Of a stretch of 64,000 bases of DNA, positions 23,287 through 31,587 are shown in pieces. The position numbers and the translations under genes were made by a program. Position 1 is the stretch's first letter. Each line of letters opens with the position of its first letter. Under the pieces are notes generated by a model. The model saw only the letters and a program-made list of their open reading frames with translations, had not been told where the DNA came from and made no database searches. Source of the DNA: Streptomyces vilmorinianum (GTDB lineage Bacteria > Actinomycetota > Actinomycetes > Streptomycetales > Streptomycetaceae); the NCBI RefSeq assembly GCF_005517195.1, contig NZ_CP040244.1, positions 6,776,001 through 6,840,000 of the forward strand. The letters are read 5' to 3'.

Positions 23287-24069
23287 CTACGGCTGTACGC
23301 CGATGACGACGAAGAGCGCCACGAGGAGGACGCCGAGGCCCGCCCAGTGCGCCGGAGCCGGCGGCCGCCGGCGGATCGCCCACCAGCCGAAACCGAGCGC
23401 CACGACTCCGGCGGCGCTCGCCATGACGGCGGCGGTCGACACGTCCAGGGCGTCACCGACGGGATGGGCCGTGGTCGTCTGCCGCACGCCCCACGCGGTC
23501 AGCTCCACCACCTCGCCGCGCCAGACGACCGCCTGGACCTCGTCCCCCGGGCGAAGGCGCTCCAGCAGCGGCCGGGTCTCCCCGAAGTCGACCTTTCCGG
23601 TGACCGGCCCGGGTCCGAGCAGCCTCGCCTCGCGGTACGTGCTCTTGCCCGCGGTCTCGATGCGTACCTTCTGGACGGTCGCCTCTTCGGTACGCAGGCA
23701 GTCCTCACGCCGGTCCCCCGTCGCCGCCGCACCGCCGGCGGCGGCGGCGTCGCAGGGTACGGCCGTCCGGAAGGCGCGCTCCTCGGCCACCTGGCCGGGC
23801 CGCACGCCGAGGACGAGAACGAGGGAGAAGAGCACGAGGACCACGCCTCCGGCCAGGGACAGCGCTCCCTTGACGCGGGTGCGGCGATCCTCCCTGCGCT
23901 GCGCACGCGCCTTGCGCGATCCCGGGCGTGGCGCGTGGGCCGGGCGCTCGCGCGGTTCGCCGCCGGGCCCCTTGCGCGTGCCCTTGTCCCGCCCGTTGCC
24001 CCGCCCCTTGTCCCGCCCCTTGGGCGTGCTGTGGTGCGGGCTGTGATGCTGCCGCTTCTTCCTCGCCAT
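23287..24069 (-). CDS. Basic-tailed membrane protein of unknown function (DUF3592-like layout)
   Basis: 260 residues. The first 65 are very basic (KKRQHHSPHHSTPKGRDKG) and cytoplasmic. Helix one is at about 70-90 (LAGGVVLVLFSLVLVLGV), then an extracytoplasmic beta-rich domain of some 110 residues with two Cys (about 104 and 124), then two closely spaced helices near the end. The fold order helix-domain-helix resembles DUF3592 proteins; that is a weak guess. It is monocistronic and lies 40 bp before the stop of the next gene upstream. Confidence 0.65.
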   Translation of the reverse strand: MARKKRQHHSPHHSTPKGRDKGRGNGRDKGTRKGPGGEPRERPAHAPRPGSRKARAQRREDRRTRVKGALSLAGGVVLVLFSLVLVLGVRPGQVAEERAFRTAVPCDAAAAGGAAATGDRREDCLRTEEATVQKVRIETAGKSTYREARLLGPGPVTGKVDFGETRPLLERLRPGDEVQAVVWRGEVVELTAWGVRQTTTAHPVGDALDVSTAAVMASAAGVVALGFGWWAIRRRPPAPAHWAGLGVLLVALFVVIGVQP

Positions 24070-24109
24070 GACTCCCCCTCCCCCACGAGGGCGTCATCGT
24101 ACAAGTGCC

Positions 24110-24376
24110 CTATTCGACCTCGGCGCCGAACGACTCGAAGCGCCAGCGATGCACGGGGCGGGTGATCAGGTCCGCGGCCGGTTCCGGGAGTTCGGGCAGT
24201 TCGGCGTCGAACGCGTCCGTCTCCCACCAGGTCAGGACGAGGACCCGGTCCTGCGGGGCGCGGAACATCTCGCGGCGCAGCGGCTCGTACGGCAGTTCCT
24301 GCGCCCGCGCCCACTCCAGGAGCTCGGCGCCGCGGCCCTGGACCGCGCGCGCCTCCCACATCAGGGCGACCCTCAT
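24110..24376 (-). CDS. Small conserved protein after tsaD
   Basis: 88 residues, cytoplasmic, with no motif I recognise. It starts MRVALMWEARAVQGRGAEL and has two Trp-rich strands (VLVLTWWETDAF, VHRWRFESF); the pattern of an early helix and antiparallel strands would fit a small ferredoxin-like fold, as in antibiotic-monooxygenase-like proteins. Its start overlaps the tsaD stop by 4 bp (ATGA), so it is translated with the tRNA-modification genes. Confidence 0.72.
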   Translation of the reverse strand: MRVALMWEARAVQGRGAELLEWARAQELPYEPLRREMFRAPQDRVLVLTWWETDAFDAELPELPEPAADLITRPVHRWRFESFGAEVE

Positions 24377-25476
24377 GAGTAGAGGTTCTCCTTGCTCACC
24401 TCATGCACGTGGTCATGGTCGTGGTCGTGGTTGCCCGGCACGTGCGGGTCCGTGACCGGCAGCGAGGAGTCCGCCGACAGCTCCAGGTCGGAGGCCGGCC
24501 GGTTCCGTGCCACCATCTCCGCGCCCAGCGCCGCCACCATCGCGCCGTTGTCCGTGCAGAGCCCCGGCCGCGGCACCCGCAGCCGGATCCCGGCCCGCTC
24601 GCACCGCTCCTCGGCCAGCGCCCGCAGCCGCGAGTTGGCCGCCACGCCGCCGCCGATCATCAGGTGGTCGACGCCCTCGTCCTTGCAGGCCCGCACGGCC
24701 TTGCGGGTCAGCACGTCGACGACCGCCTCCTGGAAGGACGCCGCCACGTCCCGTACCGGCACCTCCTCGCCCGCCGCGCGCTTCGCCTCGATCCAGCGGG
24801 CCACGGCGGTCTTGAGACCGGAGAAGGAGAAGTCGTACGCGGGGTCCTTGGAGCCGCTCAGCCCGCGCGGGAAGGCGATCGCCTTCGGGTCGCCCTCCCT
24901 GGCGAGCCGGTCGATGACCGGGCCGCCGGGGAAGCCGAGGTCGAGCACGCGCGCGATCTTGTCGAAGGCCTCGCCGGCCGCGTCGTCGATCGTGGCACCC
25001 ATCGGCCGGACGTCGGCGGTGATGTCGGGCGCGAGGAGCAGCGAGGAGTGACCGCCGGAGACGAGGAGCGCCATCGTCGGCTCGGGCAGCGGACCGTGCT
25101 CCAGCTGGTCGACGCAGATGTGCGAGGCGAGGTGGTTCACGCCGTACAGCGGCTTGCCGAGCGCGTACGCGTACGCCTTCGCCGCCGAGACGCCGACGAG
25201 CAGCGCGCCCGCCAGGCCGGGGCCGGCCGTCACCGCGATGCCGTCGAGGTCGCGCGCGGAGATCCCGGCGTCCTTCAGGGCGCGCTCGATGGTCGGGACC
25301 ATGGCCTCCAGGTGCGCGCGGGAGGCGATCTCGGGCACGACCCCGCCGAAGCGGGCGTGGGTGTCGACGCTGGAGGCGACGGCGTCCGCGAGGAGCGTCG
25401 TGCCCCGGACGATGCCGACTCCGGTCTCGTCGCAGGAGGTCTCGATACCGAGTACGAGCGGTTCGTCAGCAGCCAT
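24373..25476 (-). CDS. tsaD: TsaD, tRNA t6A37 threonylcarbamoyltransferase subunit
   Basis: Catalytic subunit that transfers threonylcarbamoyl to A37 of ANN-decoding tRNAs, with TsaB and TsaE. 367 residues. Landmarks: VLGIETSCDETGVGIV at the start, the metal-binding histidines in NHLASHICVD, LLVSGGHSSLLL, and the late motif CTDNGAMVAALGAEM. The C-terminus carries an unusual His/Asp-rich tail (NHDHDHDHVHEV) that is not part of the catalytic core. The start overlaps the rimI stop by one base; tsaB, rimI and tsaD form one operon. Confidence 0.95.
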   Translation of the reverse strand: MAADEPLVLGIETSCDETGVGIVRGTTLLADAVASSVDTHARFGGVVPEIASRAHLEAMVPTIERALKDAGISARDLDGIAVTAGPGLAGALLVGVSAAKAYAYALGKPLYGVNHLASHICVDQLEHGPLPEPTMALLVSGGHSSLLLAPDITADVRPMGATIDDAAGEAFDKIARVLDLGFPGGPVIDRLAREGDPKAIAFPRGLSGSKDPAYDFSFSGLKTAVARWIEAKRAAGEEVPVRDVAASFQEAVVDVLTRKAVRACKDEGVDHLMIGGGVAANSRLRALAEERCERAGIRLRVPRPGLCTDNGAMVAALGAEMVARNRPASDLELSADSSLPVTDPHVPGNHDHDHDHVHEVSKENLYS

Positions 25477-25964
25477 CAGTCAGTCTCTGTTCCTTGAACG
25501 GTCAGTCGCATCACGAGCGCGTCGACGTTGCCCGGCTGGTAGTAGCCGCGCCGGAAGCCGATGGGCTCGAAGCCGAAGCGCTCGTACAGCTTCTGGGCGC
25601 GGGTGTTGTCCACCCGTACCTCCAGCAGCACCTCGTCGCACTCGAAGGCGGTGGCGTGCTGGAGCAGATCGGTGAGCAGCCGGGCGCCGAGCCCGGTGCC
25701 CCACTGGTCGCGGGCGACGGCGATCGTCTGGACGTCGCCGAGGCCGCCGGCGGCGGCGAGCCCGGCGTAGCCGACGAGCCTCCCACCGTCCTGCGGGTCC
25801 TCCGCGACGACATAGCGGCGGGTGGCCCGGGGGCCGCGCGCGTGCGCGAGCTCCGACCAGAACATCCCCTCGGACCAGGCGTCCTCGGGGAACAGCTCGT
25901 GCTCGAGCGTGAGCACGGGCTCGATGTCCCACCAGCGCATCTCGCGCAGGGTCACCCCGCTCAC
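25476..25964 (-). CDS. rimI: RimI, ribosomal protein S18 alanine N-acetyltransferase
   Basis: GNAT acetyltransferase of 162 residues. The acetyl-CoA loop is RDQWGTGLGARLL near residues 84-96 and the late LEVRVDNTRAQKLYERFGF is the standard RimI segment. In bacteria the enzyme acetylates the N-terminal Ala of S18. It lies between tsaB and tsaD, overlapping tsaB by ATGA and tsaD by one base, the common actinobacterial arrangement. Confidence 0.93.
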   Translation of the reverse strand: MSGVTLREMRWWDIEPVLTLEHELFPEDAWSEGMFWSELAHARGPRATRRYVVAEDPQDGGRLVGYAGLAAAGGLGDVQTIAVARDQWGTGLGARLLTDLLQHATAFECDEVLLEVRVDNTRAQKLYERFGFEPIGFRRGYYQPGNVDALVMRLTVQGTETD

Positions 25965-26614
25965 TTGGGCGTGACCACCTTGTAGTTCTTCGGCACCTGC
26001 GCGTCGGGGCGGCGCAGGTACATCGGCAGCGGGTCGAGGAACTCCGCGCCTTCCCTCAGCCGCTCCGCCGCCAGCGCGGCGAGCGCCCCGGCGGACTGGT
26101 GCTCGGGGTCACGGGCGTCCGGGAAGACCTCGGGGTACAGCCGCGCGCCCGCGCCGACGGCCGGGAGGCCCGCGACCTGCTCGGCGATCTCGGCGGGCCG
26201 GTCGACGGCCGGGTCGGTCACGCGCGTACGGGCGTTGTCGTACCGCGCCCAGTAGACCTCCTTGCGGCGCGCGTCCGTCGCGACGACGAACGGCTCCTCG
26301 ATCCCGGAGGCGTACGCGAGCCCGTCCAGCGTGCACAGGCCGTGCACGGGCACGCCGAGCGCGGAGGCGAAGGTGGCGGCGGTGACCAGACCGACGCGCA
26401 GTCCGGTGTACGGCCCCGGTCCGACGCCGACCACGAGGCCGGTGACCGCGTCGAGCTTCAGCCCGGCCTCTTTCATGACCCGGTCGACGGCGGGCAGCAG
26501 CAGCTCCCCGTGGCGGCGTGCGTCGACCTGGCGCGACTCGGCGACGACGGAATCGCCGTCGTGGAGGGCGACGGTGACGGCGGGTGTGGCGGTATCCATG
26601 GCGAGCAAGAGCAC
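25961..26614 (-). CDS. tsaB: TsaB, tRNA t6A modification complex subunit
   Basis: 217-residue ASKHA-fold partner of TsaD, lacking catalytic residues itself. MLLLAMDTATPAVTVALHDG at the start and VVGVGPGPYTGLRVGLVTA near residues 64-82 are the family signature. It scaffolds TsaD and TsaE. First gene of the tsaB-rimI-tsaD operon, divergent from the membrane protein gene at 26772. Confidence 0.94.
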   Translation of the reverse strand: MLLLAMDTATPAVTVALHDGDSVVAESRQVDARRHGELLLPAVDRVMKEAGLKLDAVTGLVVGVGPGPYTGLRVGLVTAATFASALGVPVHGLCTLDGLAYASGIEEPFVVATDARRKEVYWARYDNARTRVTDPAVDRPAEIAEQVAGLPAVGAGARLYPEVFPDARDPEHQSAGALAALAAERLREGAEFLDPLPMYLRRPDAQVPKNYKVVTPK

Positions 26615-26771
26615 GCAAACAGCCTACGGCTCCCGGGCGGGGCGGGCCGACGGGAGTCGGCCGGACGCCGGTCGGACGCCGGTCGGCCCCAGGAGGCGGC
26701 ACGGCGCCCCGTGCGACCCGTCCGCGGCTGCTACCGTCACCACCGATACATACGTACGGGAGGTTGGCACG

Positions 26772-27335
26772 GTGGCAAGGAGCAGCTCGGGATTCGTGGC
26801 CGGGCTCACCGCGGCGGCACTCGCCGTGGTCGGTTTCCTCGCCTACCAGGCGTCGGCGAACGCGCCCGCCGACGTGTCGGCGAAGCCGAGGACACCGAGC
26901 ACGGCCCCGTCGGCGGCCGCGACCGACACCCCGAAGAAGCCCGTGAAGGACCCCCTCGCCGTCCCGGCGGACTCGGGCAGCGGCGCGCGCGTCGTGTACG
27001 CGCTGGCGGAGCGCCGGGTGTGGCTGGTGAACGAGAAGAACCAGGCCACGCACACCTTCTCGGTGATGCCGAGCACGGTCCACCCGGTCCCGGGCGCCTA
27101 CAGCGTGACCTCGCGCTCGGGCTCGGTCCGCGGCTCGGACGGCGTGCGGATCGAGCACGTGGTGCGGTTCACGAACGTGGACGACGTCGCGATCGGCTTC
27201 AGCGCGGCGGTCGACGGCACGCTCCCGAAGCCGGACCCGTCGCGGAAGACGGGCGGCATCCGGATGAAGCGGGCGGACGGCGACGCGATGTGGACGTTCG
27301 CGGTGATCGGCGCGAAGATCGTCGTCGTCGCCTGA
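26772..27335 (+). CDS. Secreted or anchored protein resembling a YkuD domain without the catalytic Cys
   Basis: 187 residues: a signal-anchor helix (about 7-25), a Thr/Pro/Ala-rich linker to about residue 68, and a small beta-rich domain. The order of elements (RVVYALAERRVWLVNEKNQ, PGAYSVTSRSGS, VRFTNVDDVAIGFS, KTGGIRMKRADGDAMW) resembles an L,D-transpeptidase YkuD domain, but where active enzymes have SHGCVR it reads TGGIRM, so the Cys and preceding His are missing. If the relation holds, it is an inactive binding variant. The GTG follows GGGAGG. Its stop codon lies in the first unit of a 22-bp tandem repeat. Confidence 0.72.
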   Translation: MARSSSGFVAGLTAAALAVVGFLAYQASANAPADVSAKPRTPSTAPSAAATDTPKKPVKDPLAVPADSGSGARVVYALAERRVWLVNEKNQATHTFSVMPSTVHPVPGAYSVTSRSGSVRGSDGVRIEHVVRFTNVDDVAIGFSAAVDGTLPKPDPSRKTGGIRMKRADGDAMWTFAVIGAKIVVVA

Positions 27336-27395
27336 CCCACGGCCGGGCCGCGCCTGACCCACGGCCGGGTGTCGCCTGACCCACGGCCGGGCCGC
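27330..27395. repeat. 22-bp tandem repeat, three copies, spanning a stop codon
   Basis: Units start at 27330, 27352 and 27374; the first and third are identical and the middle differs only in its last four bases. Each begins GCCTGACCCACGGCCGGG and so carries a TGA, the first of which is the stop of the preceding gene. Because 22 is not a multiple of three, the TGAs fall in all three frames. Confidence 0.93.
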
Positions 27396-27426
27396 GCCGT
27401 TCACCGCTCCTGAGCGCTCGTGAGCG

Positions 27427-27609
27427 TCACGCCGCCTCGCGGCGGAGCGGGTTGCCCAGCTCCTCGTCCGGCTCGGCCGTCGCCGGGTCGGAGGCCTGCG
27501 GGTCCGTTCTGCGCGGGGGTGTCGACACCGCGCTCGCCGCGGCACAGGACGCCAGCAGCTCACTCATCGAGATGCGCTCTTCCGCGCGCTCGCGCTCTGG
27601 CGTCGCCAT
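27427..27609 (-). CDS. 60-residue protein of unknown function behind an iron box
   Basis: Small, charged protein: MATPERERAEERISMSELLA, then ASCAAASAVSTPPRRTDPQ and an acidic end. No membrane segment or known fold is visible; the middle has one Cys. The ATG at 27609 has GGGAGG eight bases upstream. A 16-of-19 match to the streptomycete iron box lies 12 bp before the start, so it should be repressed by a DtxR-family regulator (DmdR1/IdeR) when iron is plentiful. It follows tsaE on the same strand after 111 bp. It may be a small iron-stress protein; nothing more can be said. Confidence 0.66.
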   Translation of the reverse strand: MATPERERAEERISMSELLASCAAASAVSTPPRRTDPQASDPATAEPDEELGNPLRREAA

Positions 27610-27620
27610 GCCTGCCTCCC

Positions 27621-27639
27621 GTAGGTTAGGTACACCTAA
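27621..27639. promoter_or_regulatory. Iron box (DmdR/IdeR operator)
   Basis: GTAGGTTAGGTACACCTAA agrees with the consensus TTAGGTTAGGCTCACCTAA at 16 of 19 positions and contains the palindromic core TTAGGTACACCTAA. It sits 11 bp before the start codon of the 60-residue gene and about 80 bp beyond the tsaE stop. Confidence 0.78.
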
Positions 27640-27720
27640 CCAGCCTCGTGCATCCATGTGACCACGGCTCGTAGGACCGATGCAACATCTTCCCGACACC
27701 TTGTCGGAACCTACGTACGT

Positions 27721-28221
27721 TCAGAGGAGCGCGAGGTTCTCGTCGGCCCATCGCGCCCCGATCGCGCGCAGCACGACCGTGCGCCGGTCGTCGTCCGTGT
27801 CGCCGACGACCCGGTGGATCAGTACGTGCAGCCGGTCGTCCGTCAGGTCCTCGACCTTGCCGTCGCCCCACTCCACGACGACGACCGACTCGGGCAGCGA
27901 GACGTCCAGGTCGAGGTCCTCCATCTCGTCGAGGCCGCCGCCGAGGCGGTACGCGTCGACGTGGACCAGGGCCGGGCCGCCCACCAGGGAGGGGTGGACG
28001 CGGGCGATGACGAAGGTCGGGGAGGTGACGGCGCCGCGCACGCCGAGGCCCTCGCCCAGGCCGCGGGTGAGCGTCGTCTTGCCGGCGCCGAGCTCGCCGG
28101 TGAGCATGACGAGGTCGCCGGGGCGGAGCAACTTGGCCAGGCGGCGGCCGATCTCCTGCATCTGCTCGGGGGAGTCGACGTCGAGCGTGGCTCCGGAGGC
28201 AGCGGTCAGCGGTTCTTCCAT
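27721..28221 (-). CDS. tsaE: TsaE, tRNA t6A complex ATPase
   Basis: 166-residue P-loop ATPase that drives turnover of the TsaB-TsaD complex. Walker A is GELGAGKTTLTRG near residue 42; SPTFVI and HVDAYRLGG near 90-115 are family motifs, and VVVVEWGDG follows. It is separated from tsaB-rimI-tsaD by a plus-strand gene and the iron-box gene. It lies 10 bp after the hydrolase gene and probably shares its transcript. Confidence 0.94.
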   Translation of the reverse strand: MEEPLTAASGATLDVDSPEQMQEIGRRLAKLLRPGDLVMLTGELGAGKTTLTRGLGEGLGVRGAVTSPTFVIARVHPSLVGGPALVHVDAYRLGGGLDEMEDLDLDVSLPESVVVVEWGDGKVEDLTDDRLHVLIHRVVGDTDDDRRTVVLRAIGARWADENLALL

Positions 28222-28231
28222 ACAAGCAAAC

Positions 28232-29413
28232 CTAACCGTTGCCCGAACCCGCCTTCGCCGCCTTCCCCGCCGTCGCCGGGACCGCCCCGACCCGGGCGAG
28301 GAGGTCCGCCAGCCGGTCCGTGACCGCCTCGGGATGCTCCAGCATCACCAGGTGCCCGCTGTCCGGCACGATGACCAGCTCCGCGTCCGGCAGCAGATCC
28401 GCGATGGCCTCGGTGTGCGAGCTGGGGGTCACCAGGTCCCGGTCACCGGCGAGCGCGAGCACCGGCAGCTCGCGGAAGGCCTGCAGCGCCGCCGACTTGT
28501 CGTGCTCGGCGAAGGCCGGATAGAACTCGGCGACGACGTCGATCGGGGTCGACTCGATCATCCGCTCCGCGAACCGCGCGACCGCCGGGTCCACGTCCCG
28601 CGACGAGAACGAGTACTTCTTGATCAGCCCGGCGAACAGGTCGGCCGTCGCCCGGCGCCCCCGCTCCACGAGCTCCGCCTGCGAACCGAGCGCCTTCAGC
28701 ACCCCCGGCAGGACGCGCCGCACCGCGTTGACCCCGGCCGTCGGCAGCCCGTAGTTCACCTCTCCGAGGTTCCCCGTCGAGGTGCCGACGAACGCCACGC
28801 CGACGACCCGGTCCCGGACGAACTCGGGGTAGTGCGCGGCGAGCGCCATGATCGTCATGCCGCCCATCGAGTGCCCGACGAGGACCAGCGGCCCCTCGGG
28901 CGCCGCCGCGTCGATGACGGCCCTGAGGTCACGGCCGAGCTGGTCGATGGAGACGGGCACGCCCTCGGGACCCGACTGGGCGACCCCGCGGGCCGACCGT
29001 CCGTGGCTGCGCTGGTCCCAGTGCACGGTACGGACCAGGCCGCGCAGCGCCGCCCGCTGGAAGTGCCAGGAGTCCTGGCTCAGGCAGTAGCCGTGGCTGA
29101 AGACGACGGTGACGGGCGCGGGAGCCTTGCGGCCGAAGAGCCGCCGGCGACGCGGGGCCGGCGCGTCCGACTCGACCTCGTCGATCTCGTAGTACAGCTC
29201 GGTGCCGTCGTCGGCGAGCGCCCTGCCCGAGGTGCCGCGCAGGGAGCCGTACGGGCCGGAGGCGTCGAGGGCGAGCCGTGCCTTCTGCCGCATGCCGCGC
29301 CCGACGGTGAGCCGCTCGATGGCGACACCGGCCGCCGCACCGGCGGCGAGCACGCCTATCGCGGCGCCGGCGAACCCGGCACGCCGCCAGTTGTCGGTGC
29401 TGGACTCGCTCAC
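28232..29413 (-). CDS. Alpha/beta hydrolase
   Basis: 393 residues with a hydrophobic N-terminal helix (about 12-32), perhaps a membrane anchor. The alpha/beta-hydrolase core shows the oxyanion segment VVFSHGYCLSQDSWHFQ, the nucleophile elbow VGHSMGGM, the acid in LALAGDRDLVTP and the catalytic His in DSGHLVMLEHPE. The substrate is unknown; an esterase or lipase is likely. It lies between alr and tsaE on the same strand, as in related streptomycetes. Confidence 0.88.
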   Translation of the reverse strand: MSESSTDNWRRAGFAGAAIGVLAAGAAAGVAIERLTVGRGMRQKARLALDASGPYGSLRGTSGRALADDGTELYYEIDEVESDAPAPRRRRLFGRKAPAPVTVVFSHGYCLSQDSWHFQRAALRGLVRTVHWDQRSHGRSARGVAQSGPEGVPVSIDQLGRDLRAVIDAAAPEGPLVLVGHSMGGMTIMALAAHYPEFVRDRVVGVAFVGTSTGNLGEVNYGLPTAGVNAVRRVLPGVLKALGSQAELVERGRRATADLFAGLIKKYSFSSRDVDPAVARFAERMIESTPIDVVAEFYPAFAEHDKSAALQAFRELPVLALAGDRDLVTPSSHTEAIADLLPDAELVIVPDSGHLVMLEHPEAVTDRLADLLARVGAVPATAGKAAKAGSGNG

Positions 29414-29438
29414 TGCCGCTCCCGTGGCTCGTTACTCG

Positions 29439-30587
29439 TTACTCGTTCGTGTAGACGCGCGGGACGCGCGCGCCGATGCGGGTGACGATCTCGTACGCGA
29501 TGGTGTCGGCGGCCACCGCCCAGTCCTCGGCGGTCGGCTCGCCCCGGTCGCCGGGGCCGAAGAGCAGCGCCTCGGCGCCGGGCTCGACGGCGTCGCCGCC
29601 CAGGTCGACGACGAACTGGTCCATGGCGACCCGGCCGGCCACCCGGCGGACCCGGTCGCCGACCAGGACGGGGCCGCGGCCCGAGGCGTGGCGCGGGATG
29701 CCGTCGGCGTACCCGAGCGGTACCAGGCCGAGGTGGGTCTCGTCCTCGGTGACGTAGTGGTGTCCGTAGCTGACGCCGTGCCCGGCCGGGACCTGCTTGA
29801 CGAGTGCGATGCTCGCCGCCAGCGTCATCACCGGGCGCAGGCCGAAGTCGGCGGAGGTGCCGAGCTCGGGGCTTGGCGAGATGCCGTACATGGCGATGCC
29901 GGGCCGTACGAGGTCGAAGTGGGTCTCGGGCAGGGTGAGGGTGGCCGGCGAGTTGGCGATGTGCCGGACCTCGGGCTCGACGCCGGCCTTCTCGGCGTAC
30001 TCCAGCATCGTGCGGAAGACGTCGAGCTGGGAGGCGATGGAGGGGTGTCCCGGCTCGTCGGCGCAGGCGAAGTGCGACCAGAGCCCGGTGATCTTCACCA
30101 GGCCTTCCTTCTCGGCCCTGAGGGCCTCGCCGACGAGCTCGGGCCAGTCGGCGGGCTGGCAGCCGTTGCGGCCGAGGCCGGTGTCGGCCTTGAGCTGGAC
30201 GCGGGCGGCCCGCCCGGTCGACCGGGCGGCCTCGACGGCCTCCGCGAGGGCCCACATCCCGCTGACGGACATGTCGAGGCCGGCCTCGATGCCCTCGGCC
30301 CAGGGGTCACCGGGGGTCCAGAGCCAGCACAGGATCCGTGCGTCCGTGATCCCGGCCGCGCGCAGGGCGAGCGCCTCGTGCGGGGTGGCGGTGCCGAGCC
30401 AGGCGGCGCCCGCGTCGAGGGCGGCGCGGGCACACCGGACGGCGCCGTGTCCGTACGCGTCCGCCTTGACCACGGCCATCACCTGGGCGTGGGGCGCGAC
30501 GCGGGCACGCAGCGTGCGGACGTTCGCACGCAGCGCACCGAGGTCGATCTCGGCGCGGGCTCTGCGGGGCGGCGGTGTCTCAGTCAT
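29439..30587 (-). CDS. alr: Alanine racemase
   Basis: PLP enzyme making D-alanine for peptidoglycan, 382 residues. The PLP Lys is in VMAVVKADAYGHG near residue 44, the second catalytic Tyr is in HGVSYGHHYVT near residue 272, and VRPGIAMYGISP is the family motif. The ATG at 30587 gives MTETPPPRRARAEIDLGALR. It heads a strand-wise run alr, hydrolase, tsaE and sits next to an L,D-transpeptidase gene, both supplying wall synthesis. Confidence 0.95.
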   Translation of the reverse strand: MTETPPPRRARAEIDLGALRANVRTLRARVAPHAQVMAVVKADAYGHGAVRCARAALDAGAAWLGTATPHEALALRAAGITDARILCWLWTPGDPWAEGIEAGLDMSVSGMWALAEAVEAARSTGRAARVQLKADTGLGRNGCQPADWPELVGEALRAEKEGLVKITGLWSHFACADEPGHPSIASQLDVFRTMLEYAEKAGVEPEVRHIANSPATLTLPETHFDLVRPGIAMYGISPSPELGTSADFGLRPVMTLAASIALVKQVPAGHGVSYGHHYVTEDETHLGLVPLGYADGIPRHASGRGPVLVGDRVRRVAGRVAMDQFVVDLGGDAVEPGAEALLFGPGDRGEPTAEDWAVAADTIAYEIVTRIGARVPRVYTNE

Positions 30588-30607
30588 CGCGCCCAGTCTC
30601 TCAGGTG

Positions 30608-31483
30608 TCAGCTCCCGGGCCGCTTTCCCCAGATGTAGACCCGGTCACCCTTGCGCAGGACGTCCCAGAGTTTCCGGGCGTGGTCGTAGCTGAGATTGAC
30701 GCAGCCGCGGCTTCCGGTCGGCGTGGCGAGCTGGCCGTAGACGGCGTGGAAGGCCTGCCCGCCGTCGAAGAACTGGGCGTAGGGCATGGGGGTGTTGTAG
30801 AGGGTGGACCAGTGGTCCTTGTTGCGCCAGTAGATCTTCTTCCAGCCGGTGCGGGTGCGGTAGCCGGGGCGGCCGCTGCGGATGTTGACGGGTCCGAAGG
30901 TGACCTTCTTGTTCTTCTGCACCCACATCAGCTCGCGATCCAGGTCGACGCAGGCGACGGTGTACGTCTTGACCGGGCACTTTCCGGCGGCGTTGGGGTT
31001 CTTGCGGGCGGCGAGGAGCTCGGCGCGGGCCCAGGTGACGGGGCCGGCGTAGCCGTTGGCGGGCTTGATCTTCTCCTTGAGCTGGAAGGCACGGATGGCC
31101 TTGCAGTCGGCGGCCGACTGCTTGCCGTCGACGCGGAGCTTGAGGAGGCGCTCGACGAGGCGCTGGTGACTGCCGGTCGTGGCGGTGCAGGCGGCCCCGA
31201 CGGCGCTGCGCGGCATGTACTCGACGAGCTCGTCGACGGTGGCCTCGGGCTCGGGGACGGGAGTCCCCTCGCCTTCCTGCGGGAGCGGCGGCAGGACCTG
31301 GTCGGGCGTGTCCATGGGGTACTCGGGCTCCGCGGCACCGGCCACGCCGGGGACGAGGACGTCGTCCGCGGGCACGGGCGGGGCGGGTTCGGAGAAGGCG
31401 GGCGAGAGGGGGAGGGAGGCGGCCACCACGAGAAGAAGGGTGGTGCCGCAGCGCGTTGTCCATCTGATCACCCGCCCAGCCAA
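30608..31483 (-). CDS. Secreted L,D-transpeptidase (YkuD family)
   Basis: 291 residues with a Sec signal (TTLLLVVAASLPLSPAFS), a Pro/Glu-rich stretch, a helical domain similar to a peptidoglycan-binding module (about 95-150) and a C-terminal YkuD domain. The active site is complete: His in FHAVYG and Cys in SRGCVNLSY near residue 261. Such enzymes form 3-3 cross-links in peptidoglycan or attach proteins to it. The gap of 20 bp to alr suggests a shared transcript. This is a catalytic contrast to the Cys-less protein at 26772. Confidence 0.9.
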   Translation of the reverse strand: MAGRVIRWTTRCGTTLLLVVAASLPLSPAFSEPAPPVPADDVLVPGVAGAAEPEYPMDTPDQVLPPLPQEGEGTPVPEPEATVDELVEYMPRSAVGAACTATTGSHQRLVERLLKLRVDGKQSAADCKAIRAFQLKEKIKPANGYAGPVTWARAELLAARKNPNAAGKCPVKTYTVACVDLDRELMWVQKNKKVTFGPVNIRSGRPGYRTRTGWKKIYWRNKDHWSTLYNTPMPYAQFFDGGQAFHAVYGQLATPTGSRGCVNLSYDHARKLWDVLRKGDRVYIWGKRPGS

Positions 31484-31587
31484 ACCGCGCGCCCGGACCT
31501 CCGCCCGCCCAACCCCACACCTGGTCCAACGGTTTCCCCCGACCGGGGCACGGGGCGACGCGAGGGCCCCCTACGACGAGGGCACCC

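Noticed and set aside
27330..27395. CRISPR-like array
   Set aside because: The 22-bp units are directly abutting with no spacers and only three copies; no cas genes are near.
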